A stretch of DNA of 64,000 bases, taken from Bradyrhizobium campsiandrae. GTDB taxonomy: Bacteria > Pseudomonadota > Alphaproteobacteria > Rhizobiales > Xanthobacteraceae. The stretch spans positions 22,171-86,170 of the forward strand of contig NZ_JAANIH010000037.1 of NCBI RefSeq assembly GCF_014529705.1, written 5' to 3'. A program made the position numbers and the translations under genes. A model generated the notes under the pieces. That model was not told where the DNA came from. It was given only the letters and a program-made list of their open reading frames with translations, and did not search any database. Each line of letters starts with the position of its first letter. Position 1 is the first letter of the stretch. Below, piece after piece: positions 51,839 through 61,105 of this stretch.

Positions 51839-53110
51839 ATGTACCACCATGTCAAGAAACTGATGTTCACCGTTCGCGTCGATGAGCCCGATCCCAGGTT
51901 CGGCAACATGCTTCTCGAGCAGTTCGGCGGCGCCAATGGCGAGCTCGCCGCCGCCATGCAATATTCGATACAGGGGCTCAACTGCGAAGATCCGGATCGC
52001 AAGGATCTTCTCATGGATATCGGCACCGAGGAACTCAGCCATCTCGAAGTGGTCGGCACTCTCGCCCGCATGCATCTGAAGCCGTCGAAATTCGACCGCC
52101 AGGCGGCCGAAGCGGATCCCCTGATTGCGATTGCCGGCGGCGGCGGCGTGAACCTGTTCAACTCCCAAGGCAACGCGTGGACCGCGGACTACCTCAAGAT
52201 CACGGGCGAGCTCGACGTCGACCTGCGCAGCAACATCGCCGCCGAGGCGAGAGCCAAGATCGTCTACGAGCGGCTGATCAATTTCTGCGACGACGCGGGC
52301 TCAAAGGACGCGCTTCAATTCCTGATGACGCGCGAGATCACGCATATGAAGGCCTTCGCGCTGGCTCTCGAAAGCATGGCCAAGCCGGCTTTCAGCATCG
52401 GCCGGATTGCACCGACGCCTGGTCTCGTCGACCAGTTCTTCAACGATTCGACCGGAACCGGCGACCACGGCGAGATCGACACCCGCGGCCCCTGGAACGA
52501 GGGCGGCGAGTGGGTCTTTACGGAGTCCCCGGCCATTCAGGCCGGCGACCCTGGTCCGGCGACGGCGCTTGTCACCGAAAGCTCCCCGCCGGTTGACGAG
52601 GCCGGTCTTGGCGACCTTCTGATCGACGAACTCCGCGACATCCTGCATGCCGAAAAGCAGCTGACCAAAGCCCTGCCGAAAATGGCGGAGGCCGCACGTT
52701 TCGATCAGCTGCGCGAGCTGTTCGAGCAGCATCTGGCCGAAACCGAGGCCCAGATCGAGCGCATCAACGAGTGCTTCGAGATGCTCGGCAAGACCGCGCG
52801 GGCCAAGCCGTGCAAGGGAATGATGGGTCTTGTCGAAGAAGGGCAGGAAATCATCGCCGAGGGCGAGGAGAAGGAAGACGCCGCGGCCGATCTGGCGCTG
52901 ATCGGAGCAGCCCAGCGGGTCGAGCATTACGAGATCGCCGGCTACACCACCGCCCGCAATCTCGCCCAGCAACTGCGCCACAGCGCCGTCGTCAGCCTGC
53001 TCTCGAAATCGCTTGCCGAAGAAGAAAATGCCGATCAGCTGCTCAACCAAGTGGCCCGCTCGCTGATGTCAGTTGCAAAGATGCCGGCAGCCGTCGAACA
53101 GACGGAATGA
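51839..53110 (+). CDS. Manganese catalase fused to a DUF892 (YciF-like) domain
   Basis: 423 residues from an ATG seven bases after AAGGG. Residues ~1-215 are a manganese catalase with all ligand segments: GANGELAAAMQYS, GTEELSHLEVV, AEARAKIVYERL and REITHMKAFAL. From ~265 a DUF892 ferritin-like four-helix domain follows (LGDLLIDELRDILHAEKQL, QRVEHYEIAGYTTARNLAQ). Both are di-metal helical bundles. Expected role: removal of H2O2 in stationary phase or stress; the DUF892 part is stress-linked but undefined. Confidence 0.9.
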   Translation: MYHHVKKLMFTVRVDEPDPRFGNMLLEQFGGANGELAAAMQYSIQGLNCEDPDRKDLLMDIGTEELSHLEVVGTLARMHLKPSKFDRQAAEADPLIAIAGGGGVNLFNSQGNAWTADYLKITGELDVDLRSNIAAEARAKIVYERLINFCDDAGSKDALQFLMTREITHMKAFALALESMAKPAFSIGRIAPTPGLVDQFFNDSTGTGDHGEIDTRGPWNEGGEWVFTESPAIQAGDPGPATALVTESSPPVDEAGLGDLLIDELRDILHAEKQLTKALPKMAEAARFDQLRELFEQHLAETEAQIERINECFEMLGKTARAKPCKGMMGLVEEGQEIIAEGEEKEDAAADLALIGAAQRVEHYEIAGYTTARNLAQQLRHSAVVSLLSKSLAEEENADQLLNQVARSLMSVAKMPAAVEQTE

Positions 53111-53127
53111 ACGCGCCGCTGTCTCCT

Positions 53128-53162
53128 GGCTGAAGGGTTTGTCCAGGACGAACCCTTCAGCC
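53128..53162 (+). terminator. Long hairpin after the manganese catalase gene
   Basis: GGCTGAAGGGTTTGTCC and GGACGAACCCTTCAGCC, separated by one base, pair throughout with one G-U. There is no U-run; it may terminate or protect the 3' end. Confidence 0.6.
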
Positions 53163-53340
53163 ACATCCGGCGCTGTTTTGCGTTCCGAACAGGAACCTTT
53201 ACTCAGCTGCGATCGCACACCCCTCAACGCAGCGGGCGAACAGGAAATGGCGCCGCCGGGGTGCCGTTTTCGAGGTGCATCTCAGGTCGCGGTGGCCGCC
53301 AGAACAGCAATGGTCGAAGCCAGGTCCCCGCCCGAGCTGG

Positions 53341-53958
53341 TCACTCGCTATTTCGTGCGCGACGTAGCGCCGCTATCAGCTTGGCCTTTTGTCCAGCCCA
53401 CCGCTCATCCTCCGCCGCAGCGCGCGCGTTCACTGCGGCACGCTCGGCTTCAATGGCCTCCAGCCTCGCCCCATGCTCGCGTTCGGCGTCTTCGAATGCC
53501 GCCTTCGCCTTGGCGATCGCCCTCTCCCGGCGCTCCCTCACCTTGGCCTGGGCGGCTTCGTCGCGCCGGCTTTGCGCCTCCCGCCGGCGCCGTTCTCGCT
53601 CGTAGTTCGCAGCGGCTTGTCGCGAGACCTTGCTGCTGACCTGCGGCGCCTGTCGCCTGTGCGGCTTCGATTGCCGCGTCTCCGGCTGCTTGTGCGCACG
53701 ATCCGCGGCCGCTTGCGAAGGTATGTCTGATTGCTCGGAAAATCGTCCGCGCGAGCCGGCCGCCCGTCTGAGAACGACCCCGGGCTTCGCCATGGTGGCG
53801 GCGACGACCTCAGGATCATCGGCTTCCCCGGCCAACCCCTGGTGAAAGAGGTTGCTTCCGGCGCCCCACGCCTCCAGCGCGGCCTTCATCGACGGCGCGG
53901 CGATCGCGAGATCGTAGAAGCCAAGGGAGGTCTGATACGTCTTGAGCTTGCGCGCCAT
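53341..53958 (-). CDS. TolA-like coiled-coil hypothetical protein
   Basis: 205 residues. A conserved-looking N-terminal part (MARKLKTYQTSLGFYDLAIA, then MKAALEAWGAG and ATMAKPGVVLRR, to ~65) precedes a long Arg/Glu/Ala-rich coiled coil (~110-200). Similar rhizobial proteins are labelled TolA-like only because of the coiled coil; there is no membrane anchor here. An AGAGGGG site precedes the ATG. It is the last gene of the minus-strand series from 58122. Confidence 0.7.
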   Translation of the reverse strand: MARKLKTYQTSLGFYDLAIAAPSMKAALEAWGAGSNLFHQGLAGEADDPEVVAATMAKPGVVLRRAAGSRGRFSEQSDIPSQAAADRAHKQPETRQSKPHRRQAPQVSSKVSRQAAANYERERRRREAQSRRDEAAQAKVRERRERAIAKAKAAFEDAEREHGARLEAIEAERAAVNARAAAEDERWAGQKAKLIAALRRARNSE

Positions 53959-54049
53959 CCCCTCTGGATAGCGCCGATCTTCGCCGTCCGCTATCCCGTC
54001 TGGCCTCGCCGTGCGACCAGCACGCCAACGACGAACGCTGGCGCCGCAC

Positions 54050-54520
54050 TCAAGAACCTTCGTCCAGGGGGCGCAGGTTCACCCGAAATTCGCCATGCTC
54101 GTCGATGTCGATCGTGGCCAACGTGATCGGCAGCTTGAATCGCCTCGGTCCGGCGCTTCCTGGGTTCAGATAGGTGACACCATCGGTGATCCTGAGACTT
54201 GCGCGATGCGAATGGCCAGAGATCACGGCGTCGACATCGGCGGGGGCCGGCTTGCTCTTCAGGTCGTTGATATCATGCAAAACATGGAAGGTTCGCCCGG
54301 CGAGACGAACGGTCGTCGTCTCGGGATAGCTGCGGGCCCAATCGCCAACATCGACATTGCCTCGGATAGCAGTGACAGGAGCAATCCGGCGTAGCCCTTC
54401 CATGACGTGCTCGGCACCGATATCGCCGGCGTGAATGATATGGGCAGTCCCGCGGAGGCATTGTTCCGCTTCGGGCCGCAGCAGACCGTGTGTGTCCGAG
54501 ATGATGCCGATCTTGAACAT
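54050..54520 (-). CDS. YfcE/MJ0936-type metallophosphoesterase
   Basis: 156 residues with the full motif set: ISDTHG, HAGDIG, RGNVD, LHDIN (H in metal site), SGHSHRA and LNPGSAG. The family hydrolyses phosphodiesters with Mn2+. It lies 30 bases after the alpha/beta hydrolase on the same strand, so it is probably the fourth gene of the LysR-controlled cluster, though phosphoesterases of this type are often unrelated to neighbours. Confidence 0.9.
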   Translation of the reverse strand: MFKIGIISDTHGLLRPEAEQCLRGTAHIIHAGDIGAEHVMEGLRRIAPVTAIRGNVDVGDWARSYPETTTVRLAGRTFHVLHDINDLKSKPAPADVDAVISGHSHRASLRITDGVTYLNPGSAGPRRFKLPITLATIDIDEHGEFRVNLRPLDEGS

Positions 54521-54550
54521 TGCCTCACATCGGAATTTGTTTGTTCTCTT

Positions 54551-55522
54551 TTACGCCGGCGCTTCTTCATCAAGAAAGCCGTCGACGGCGCCAAAGACTT
54601 GCCAGCGGTTCCTCTCCATGAATACCGAGTGCGTGCCCTCACCGACCTCGACCCAGCGGCGATATGGTGCGGCCGAGAGCTTGCTGAATACCGTCTGCGC
54701 CATTTCCATGGGGCAGTCGCGATCCAGGTCGGCATGGACGATCAGGACCGGCATCGTGAGCAAGGAGGGATCATAAAGCGGTTTGCCGGACGCCCAATAG
54801 TCCCGGCTGTCCTGAACCGTCCCGTTCGGCGCCCGCAATTTGTCAGTTCCAAGTCCAGTGTTCGCGAACGTCGCCTCTGCCCACGCATTGAACCAAGCCG
54901 GCGGCAATATCGCGTCCTTCTTGCCGTCGGGGACGCCGTTGAGCCAGCGGCTCTTTGTCGTCGAGCGCTCGACGATGCGGTAGGCACCGAGCGGGCCGCC
55001 CACATCGGCGGCGCTTGGGGTCGTCCGCAGCCACTGAGGCGCTATCAGGACGAGCTTGCCGACGTGAGCCGCATTCTCCGACGCGTAGCGCGACATCAGC
55101 GTCGTGCCCCACGACCACCCGATCAGGTTGATCTTGTCCAGATCGCGTCGCGACCGAATGAATGCAGCCGCGCTGGCGACGTCGCGCACGGCGACCGGCG
55201 TCCGCACGATCGGCTGGTGATCCGATGGCGGTGCTTCCATTTCTGGCGGGCGGCTCGATCGACCATAACCGCGAACATCGACGAGATAGACGTCGTTGCC
55301 CTGGTGGGCGAGGTGATCCATCCATGACAAGCCATCGAGGCGAAGATCGAATGTGGTCGACGCCGGATACGTCGATCCCGCAACAAACAAGACGGTCCTG
55401 TCGGCCGAGAACCTGACCAGATCGGATCGGCGCTTGCGACGGACGAAGAGCGCGATCCCCGCGGTATCGCTGGGGATCATCATTTCTTCGCAAACGATGC
55501 TATCAGTGACCGACTTATGCAT
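54551..55522 (-). CDS. Alpha/beta hydrolase
   Basis: 323 residues. Nucleophile elbow GWSWGT (Ser about 140); acid Asp in LIVHADLDRDCP (about 265); His in EGTHSVFMER. The early DVRGYGRSSRP block fits serine esterases/lactone hydrolases. An AGGAG site precedes the start. It is 17 bases downstream of the MBL-fold gene; the pair of hydrolases with an MFS importer points to ester or lactone catabolism. Confidence 0.87.
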   Translation of the reverse strand: MHKSVTDSIVCEEMMIPSDTAGIALFVRRKRRSDLVRFSADRTVLFVAGSTYPASTTFDLRLDGLSWMDHLAHQGNDVYLVDVRGYGRSSRPPEMEAPPSDHQPIVRTPVAVRDVASAAAFIRSRRDLDKINLIGWSWGTTLMSRYASENAAHVGKLVLIAPQWLRTTPSAADVGGPLGAYRIVERSTTKSRWLNGVPDGKKDAILPPAWFNAWAEATFANTGLGTDKLRAPNGTVQDSRDYWASGKPLYDPSLLTMPVLIVHADLDRDCPMEMAQTVFSKLSAAPYRRWVEVGEGTHSVFMERNRWQVFGAVDGFLDEEAPA

Positions 55523-55539
55523 CTCCCCATTCTCCTCGG

Positions 55540-56412
55540 TTACACGAACCGCCAGTCGAACCGGTCACCGCTACGAATGACATGTCCGGCGGACGTATTG
55601 GCGAAATGAGCCGTGAAGACGGTCGAGCGATCCTCCGCAGCCCTTTCGAGAAGCCAGCGACGTGATGCCCTGGCATGCTCCTTGTGCTCGCAAAACGCAC
55701 TATTCCAGTCCGGCCGATAGACCTGCAATGGCTGATGCATAATGTCGCCGCTGAAGATCGCCTTGTCGCCGCCGTCGGAGAGCTCGATGGCGACATGACC
55801 AGGGCTGTGCCCCGGTGTCGGATGAAACCTGAGGCTGTCGCCGATTGCGGCCTCGCCGCCAACAAGCTCGGCCTGTCCGCTCTGGATAACCGGAAGAACA
55901 CTGTCCTCGAATACGCCGGCAGTAAAGCCTTCCTTGCCCGCCGGGCCGGACCAATGATCGTACTCGGCCTTGGAGAAGACGTATTTGGCATTCGGGAAGG
56001 TCGGCACCCAGCGGCCGTTGAGCAGGCGCGTATTCCAGCCGCAATGATCCGCGTGCAGGTGGGTGCAACAGACGTAGTCGACCGCTTCGGGTGAAACTCC
56101 TGCTTCCGCCAGCCGATCGAGAAACGGCAGGTTCAACTGATGAAAGCGCGGCAGTGCGGGGCGTTCCTTGTCGTTGCCGGCGCAGCTATCGATCAGGATC
56201 GTATGATGCCGTGTCTTCAGAACCCAGGTGTGGATGCTCGCGACAAAGCGGCCCTGCGCCTCGTCGAAGCAGTCCGGGACCATCAGTTTCCTGTGCTGTT
56301 GCAGGACCGACGGATCCCAGTCGGGGAAGAGGAAGTCCGGAGCGAAGCCCGGACCCCGCATTTCGGTAACCCGACGAATGGCAATGTTGCCGATGGCATG
56401 GATCTCGGTCAT
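55540..56412 (-). CDS. MBL-fold metallo-hydrolase (lactonase-like)
   Basis: 290 residues with the HXHXDH motif in CTHLHADHCGWNTR, plus HPTPGHSPGHVA, FSGDIMHQPLQ and FTAHF for the two-zinc site. The N-terminal block FVASIHTWVLKTRHHTILIDSCAGND is found in lactonase/esterase-type members. It follows the MFS gene by 39 bases. It could open a lactone or hydrolyse an ester; a quorum-quenching role is possible but unsupported. Confidence 0.87.
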   Translation of the reverse strand: MTEIHAIGNIAIRRVTEMRGPGFAPDFLFPDWDPSVLQQHRKLMVPDCFDEAQGRFVASIHTWVLKTRHHTILIDSCAGNDKERPALPRFHQLNLPFLDRLAEAGVSPEAVDYVCCTHLHADHCGWNTRLLNGRWVPTFPNAKYVFSKAEYDHWSGPAGKEGFTAGVFEDSVLPVIQSGQAELVGGEAAIGDSLRFHPTPGHSPGHVAIELSDGGDKAIFSGDIMHQPLQVYRPDWNSAFCEHKEHARASRRWLLERAAEDRSTVFTAHFANTSAGHVIRSGDRFDWRFV

Positions 56413-56451
56413 TTGAGTCAGACTTTGTTATGCGAGTTGAAGAGACCAGAG

Positions 56452-58122
56452 CTAGGCGGTGACGGCTGCGTTTGACTCGATCTTGGCGACCGCCTGTGGC
56501 GAATGAAGCCAGAACAGGCCGAGGAAGAATGCGATCGCCGAGACGATGATCACGTAGTACAGGCCAGCGTATATATCGCCGGTGGCGATCTGGAGTGCGG
56601 TCGCGATCGCCGGCAAGAGTCCGCCGAAATAGCCATTTCCGACGTGATAGCTGAACGATACCGACGTGTAGCGCACTTGCGGCGGAAACAGATCGGTCAT
56701 TGCGGATGCGAGCGGACCGAAGATCATGCCGGCGATCGTACTCAACGCCACCAAGACCAGAATGATCATGCCGAAGTTCATCGCGTTGGTATCGGCGCGA
56801 CTTGGATACCCGGACTGCTCAAGCGCCTGTTTCAAATTGGCCGTGAATGCTGCAACATCGGGCGCCTGCCCTGCCGTCCCGACCGGAATTGCCTTGGGGC
56901 CGACAAAGACCGTCGCGATCGCGCCGTTCGCTTCTGACCTGTTCGAATAGGGAGCGCCGAAGCGGATCAAGGCGTTCTTGGCAATGTCGCACCCCGTCGT
57001 GAATTTCGTCGTTCCGATCGGATTGAACTGGAAGGAGCACTCCGATGGATCGGCTGCCACGGTGACCGGTACGGCGGTCTGTGCGTTATAGAGAGCCGGG
57101 TTGGCATAGAAGGTGAGCGCCTTGTAGAGGGGGACGTAGGTCATCGTGCCGATGACACAGGCTGCCAGCACGAAAATTTTGGTGCCGTAGCGATCGCTCA
57201 GCCAGCCAAAAAAGATCATCGCCGGCAGCGTCAGCATCAGTGCCGCACCGACAAGGAGATTCGCGATCTGGGGATCGACCTTGGCGGTGCCCGTGAGGAA
57301 CACGAGGGAATAGATCTGAGCACCGACCAGAAGCACGCTCTGCGGGACGACCATGGCGAACATTGCGATCAGCACGCGTTTCAGGTTTGGCCACGCCGCG
57401 AGCGTATCGTAGATCGGAGATTTGGAGAGCGTCCCCTCCTTTTTCATCTTCAGGAAGAGCGGTGATTCCTGCAGCTTCAGCCGGATCCAGACCGAAATCG
57501 CGAGCGGGAAAACCGAGCTGATGAACAGGAGGCGCCAGCCCCAGCCATTGAACGCCTCGGGGCTCATGCTGGACCGCATGAAATACACAGACAGCATCGA
57601 CAGAGTGAAGCCAATCGGTGCGGACGTCTGCAACCACGACGTCAGCCAGCCACGACGGCCTTGCGGGGCATGCTCTGCGATGTAGGTCGCAGCACCACCA
57701 TACTCCCCGCCAAGCGCCAAGCCCTGGATCATTCGCAGCAAGATCAGGATCGAAGGCGCCCAGAGGCCGATCGCTGCATAGCTCGGCACCAGACCGACGG
57801 CGACCGTCGCGAATCCCATCATCAGGATCGTGGTGAGGAAGGTGTGCTTGCGGCCGATCATGTCGCCGATGCGGCCGAACACCAGGGCGCCGAACGGCCG
57901 AACGAGATAGCCGGTAGCAAAGGTCAGGAGCGCGAAAACGTTGGCCCAGACCGGATTGTCGCTCGAGAAGAAATTTGCCGAGATGGCGGAAGCCACCGAG
58001 ATGTACATGAAGAAGTCGTACCACTCGATGACGGTACCCACCGTCGCGGCGATCATGACTCTGCGCTGCAACGCAATTGTCGGCTCGGCCACAACGAGAC
58101 CGGCGTTCGGCAGCTTCCGCAT
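56452..58122 (-). CDS. MFS transporter, metabolite:H+ symporter (ShiA/ProP) type
   Basis: 556 residues from the ATG at MRKLPNAGLVVAEP after GGGGGTACAG. Twelve helices; GTVIEWYDFFMYISVASAI opens the protein as in ShiA, ProP and KgtP, and FGRIGDMIGRKHTF is the signature loop. An insertion of ~110 residues between helices 9 and 10 (about 375-480, with two cysteines, CSFQF and TTGCDIA) is longer than usual and probably periplasmic. Import of an organic acid is likely. Divergent from a LysR regulator. Confidence 0.88.
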   Translation of the reverse strand: MRKLPNAGLVVAEPTIALQRRVMIAATVGTVIEWYDFFMYISVASAISANFFSSDNPVWANVFALLTFATGYLVRPFGALVFGRIGDMIGRKHTFLTTILMMGFATVAVGLVPSYAAIGLWAPSILILLRMIQGLALGGEYGGAATYIAEHAPQGRRGWLTSWLQTSAPIGFTLSMLSVYFMRSSMSPEAFNGWGWRLLFISSVFPLAISVWIRLKLQESPLFLKMKKEGTLSKSPIYDTLAAWPNLKRVLIAMFAMVVPQSVLLVGAQIYSLVFLTGTAKVDPQIANLLVGAALMLTLPAMIFFGWLSDRYGTKIFVLAACVIGTMTYVPLYKALTFYANPALYNAQTAVPVTVAADPSECSFQFNPIGTTKFTTGCDIAKNALIRFGAPYSNRSEANGAIATVFVGPKAIPVGTAGQAPDVAAFTANLKQALEQSGYPSRADTNAMNFGMIILVLVALSTIAGMIFGPLASAMTDLFPPQVRYTSVSFSYHVGNGYFGGLLPAIATALQIATGDIYAGLYYVIIVSAIAFFLGLFWLHSPQAVAKIESNAAVTA

Positions 58123-58236
58123 CTGTACCCCCGCAACTCTTCGTCCGCTTGCGCGGCTCATGTGATCCGGCTTGCGTTGATGACGTTCCGCGTGGGATAT
58201 TTCTAATCGATAGATCGGATAGGAGGTATAATCCCC

Positions 58237-59145
58237 GTGGATATCAGGGCTCATGACCTGCCTCTGCTCGTGTCGCTCAAGGCGATGCTCGACGAAAGGA
58301 ACGTCACGCGCGCGGCGGCGCGACTCGGCATCAGCCAACCGGCACTTTCGGCTCAACTCGCAAGACTTCGCGATATATTTCGGGATCCGTTGCTGACGCC
58401 GGCGTCGTCGGGGAGAGGCATGGTTCTCACCCCGCGCGGCAATGAGCTCAGGGAACCGCTGCGATTGGCGCTGCAGAGCCTCGAGGAGGTTATCGGCACG
58501 CCGTCTGCCTTCGACCCGAAGAAATCGGACAGGATCTTCACGATCGGCGCCAACGACAATGCGACCGCCATTGTCGGATCGCGGTTGGTCTCGCTCACGC
58601 GGCGCTATGGCCTGTCAGGCATTCGGTTCGCCTTCCGCTCGATTGATTCGACGAGATTGACCGATCAGCTCGAGGCGGGCGATCTCGACGTTGCGCTGGT
58701 TTCCAAGGCTGCGGTCCCAAACGGAATGCCTGCGCGGCCGCTGCTCGATGAGCGGTTCATGATGGCCCAGCGCAAGGATCACCCGCGCGGCCAACGGCCA
58801 CCCACAATCAGGGAGTATGCTCGCCTGGAGCACGTCATCGTGTCCGGGGAAGGCGGCGGCTTTCGCGGCTTCATCGATGATATCCTCGCGCAGAAAAGTC
58901 TGACGCGCCGCGTCGCCGTGTCGGTTCAGCACTACAGCGTAGTGCCGCTCTTGCTGCAATCGACAGACTTGGTCTGCACGCTCCCCATGCGGTTTCTCAG
59001 CCGCTACCACGACGTGCTGCAAGCTCTGCGGCTGCCCTTCGATACGAGACCATTCACGCTGCACGCCACCTGGCACGCCAGATTCGACAATGATCACGGA
59101 CATCAGTGGCTTCGGCAGCAACTCGAGGAGTCCGCCACGGGGTGA
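58237..59145 (+). CDS. LysR family transcriptional regulator
   Basis: 302 residues from a GTG after AGGAGG. Helix-turn-helix (about 20-45: RNVTRAAARLGISQPALSAQLARL) and a periplasmic-binding-type effector domain from ~95. The 114-base gap to the divergent MFS gene contains repeats around 58200-58220 (TCTAATCGATAGATC) that include a T-N11-A pattern. It probably activates the MFS-hydrolase operon when the substrate is present. Confidence 0.9.
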   Translation: MDIRAHDLPLLVSLKAMLDERNVTRAAARLGISQPALSAQLARLRDIFRDPLLTPASSGRGMVLTPRGNELREPLRLALQSLEEVIGTPSAFDPKKSDRIFTIGANDNATAIVGSRLVSLTRRYGLSGIRFAFRSIDSTRLTDQLEAGDLDVALVSKAAVPNGMPARPLLDERFMMAQRKDHPRGQRPPTIREYARLEHVIVSGEGGGFRGFIDDILAQKSLTRRVAVSVQHYSVVPLLLQSTDLVCTLPMRFLSRYHDVLQALRLPFDTRPFTLHATWHARFDNDHGHQWLRQQLEESATG

Positions 59146-59207
59146 CAGTGCACTCAATAGCGCCTCAACAAATTCATCTGGTTGCGGGTTCAAGGCGTAG
59201 AAATACA

Positions 59208-59240
59208 AAGCCCCTGAAATCTTTACGATTTCAGGGGCTT
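59208..59240 (-). terminator. Terminator of the tRNA-Met gene, minus strand
   Basis: A 14-bp perfect stem, AAGCCCCTGAAATC / GATTTCAGGGGCTT, loop TTTAC. On the minus strand it is followed by TTGTATTT. It stands nine bases beyond the tRNA 3' end, and was left behind on the chromosomal side when the gene was split. Confidence 0.85.
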
Positions 59241-59249
59241 AATGTTCGT

Positions 59250-59294
59250 TGGTTGCGGGGATAGGATTTGAACCTATGACCTTCAGGTTATGAG
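59250..59294 (-). other. 3' part of tRNA-Met gene, att site of an integrative element
   Basis: On the minus strand: anticodon loop CTCATAA, the 3' anticodon stem, the T-arm (ATAGG-TTCAAAT-CCTAT), CCCCGCA and the encoded CCA. The sequence beyond position 59294 does not encode the D-arm or the 5' acceptor strand, so only the last 45 of about 77 nucleotides remain. This is the left junction expected when an integrase recombines within the 3' half; the complete gene should be at the right end, outside the window. Confidence 0.8.
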
Positions 59295-59512
59295 TTTTTT
59301 AAAAGCCGTTTTCGCTACTCTAAGACCGCTCCTTCTTGTCTACGCCACGCTACGACAACTCATTGAGCTACCTTGCTTTATTCTCGGTGTTGCCTCTACC
59401 TTATTTACGAGGCGCTACGCCGCGACTTTCGTCGCGCCGCTTCCACGACGCTTCCACGAAACATCATCAGGCCAAAACCTGAAGGTCGGAACATTACGCG
59501 AACGGGTGTGGT

Positions 59513-60760
59513 ATGGCGAAAATCAAAATCACGAAGAGGTCAGTCGAAACCCTCAAGGTGACGTCAAAGGACTACATCGCGTTCGACACGGAGCTTCCCG
59601 GTTTCGGGGTGCGCGTCATGCCGAGCGGGAAGCGGTTCTTCCTGGTGCAATACCGACGGCATGGTCGGACGCGCCGAGTGATGATCGGACAATTCGGGGT
59701 TGTGACGGCTGAGTTGGCACGCCGGGAGGCGACGATCAAGCTTGGCAGCGTGCGAGGCGCCAACGGCGATCCCGCGGCGTTGCGCGACGCTGAACGGCAA
59801 TCGCTCACCATGAAGCAACTTGGAGAGCGCTTTCTTACGCAATATGTCCCCGCTCGCTGCAAGCCATCGACGGAGGCAGAATATCGGCGCGCGGTCGAGC
59901 TATTTCTCGATCCCTTTTTCGCCAAGCAGCACGTTCGCTCTGTAACAACAGCCGATGTTGCGGAATTGCACGGATCGCTGTCTCATATCCCTTACCAAGC
60001 GAATCGCACTTTGGGCGTCTTGTCGAAAATGATGAACCTCGCCGAGACTTGGGGAATACGGGACAAGCACACAAATCCCTGCGAGGATGTCGAGCGCTAT
60101 CCAGAACGTAAGCGCGAGAGGTTCCTGTCTCCCAAGGAACTGAAACGTCTTGGACACGCGTTAGCGGCCGCGGAAGCGGAGCAAACGGAAACTAAATATG
60201 CTGTTGCCGCTTTTCGCATCCTGCTCCTGACGGGGTGCCGTCTATCTGAGATTCAGAAGCTGGAATGGCGCTATGTGGACCTAGAGCAGAAAGAACTGCG
60301 ACTACCCGATAGCAAAACCGGCGCAAAAACCGTTCATCTCGGTGACGCGGCAGTTGCTTTGCTAAAGGCGTTGCCTCACCTAACCGGTAACCCCTACGTC
60401 ATCGTAGGAAAGAAGAAGAAGACTCATTTAACTGACCTTCAACATCCGTGGCGTCGCATCCGGAAAGCTGCCAAACTGAATGACGTACGCATTCACGATC
60501 TCCGTCATACATTCGCGTCCGGTGGGCTGCTCGTTGGCGAAGGGTTGGCGATGATCGGTAAACTGCTTGGACACACGCAGGTACAAACCACGGCGCGGTA
60601 CGCACATCTTGCGTCCGACCCGGTCAAGCAAGCAGCGACGAAGATTTCAGATCGCTTGGCGGCGGCACTGTTCGATACTATCGACAATCCAAGCAACAAT
60701 GAACCACAGCAGTCGCATGCGTTGGTTAGTGACGTGGAAGACAGGTCAGAAGCAGCTTGA
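59513..60760 (+). CDS. int: Tyrosine recombinase (integrase), DUF4102/P4-like type
   Basis: 415 residues. N-terminal arm-binding DUF4102-like domain (about 1-90: YIAFDTELPGFGVRVMPSGK), core-binding domain (100-195), catalytic domain with R243 (TGCRLSE), H328 and R331 (HDLRHTF), H354 (LGHTQVQTT) and Y363 (ARYAHL). All catalytic residues are present. It lies 218 bases inside the tRNA-Met fragment and faces into the element, the standard position. GC content is lower than in the flanks. Confidence 0.92.
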   Translation: MAKIKITKRSVETLKVTSKDYIAFDTELPGFGVRVMPSGKRFFLVQYRRHGRTRRVMIGQFGVVTAELARREATIKLGSVRGANGDPAALRDAERQSLTMKQLGERFLTQYVPARCKPSTEAEYRRAVELFLDPFFAKQHVRSVTTADVAELHGSLSHIPYQANRTLGVLSKMMNLAETWGIRDKHTNPCEDVERYPERKRERFLSPKELKRLGHALAAAEAEQTETKYAVAAFRILLLTGCRLSEIQKLEWRYVDLEQKELRLPDSKTGAKTVHLGDAAVALLKALPHLTGNPYVIVGKKKKTHLTDLQHPWRRIRKAAKLNDVRIHDLRHTFASGGLLVGEGLAMIGKLLGHTQVQTTARYAHLASDPVKQAATKISDRLAAALFDTIDNPSNNEPQQSHALVSDVEDRSEAA

Positions 60761-61105
60761 TCCGCAGGAAACTTTGTGCCTGGAAGACGCGGAATTCATC
60801 GCGATCTTGCCTTAGACCCCTTTGCCGGCGCAAGAAAGACGCCATTAACACGGCCGCCTACTGCGTCCAGTCAGAGAACACTGGTTTGGCGATGTCGCAA
60901 CAGAAGTCTAACGACCTGATTTCATTGGGTCGCTGGAAGACGATGGGATGAACGAGGGATGGATTTATTTGTGCCCTTCCATAGCAAGGCGCAGCGACTT
61001 CGGGATGCGCTGCGCCTTTCCGCCTGCGATAAACGCCACACGTACGCGCGCCGTGACTAGCATTACAGTTGCGTTTTATGATCGGTTCTGAATCCATGGG
61101 CAACC
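60761..61105. other. Stretch without a convincing gene inside the element
   Basis: About 345 bases, AT-richer than average. Short open frames lack ribosome sites. The right part (about 61040-61105) is directly upstream of the IS701-type fragment and may contain that element's left end. Nothing else is recognisable. Confidence 0.4.

Noticed and set aside
55540..56412. Quorum-quenching AHL lactonase (AttM/AiiA)
   Set aside because: The zinc motif is general to the fold; nothing specific to AHL lactonases could be shown.
59290..59712. Open frame between the tRNA fragment and the integrase
   Set aside because: Half of it is an out-of-frame reading of the integrase; the rest is the recombination junction with no ribosome site.
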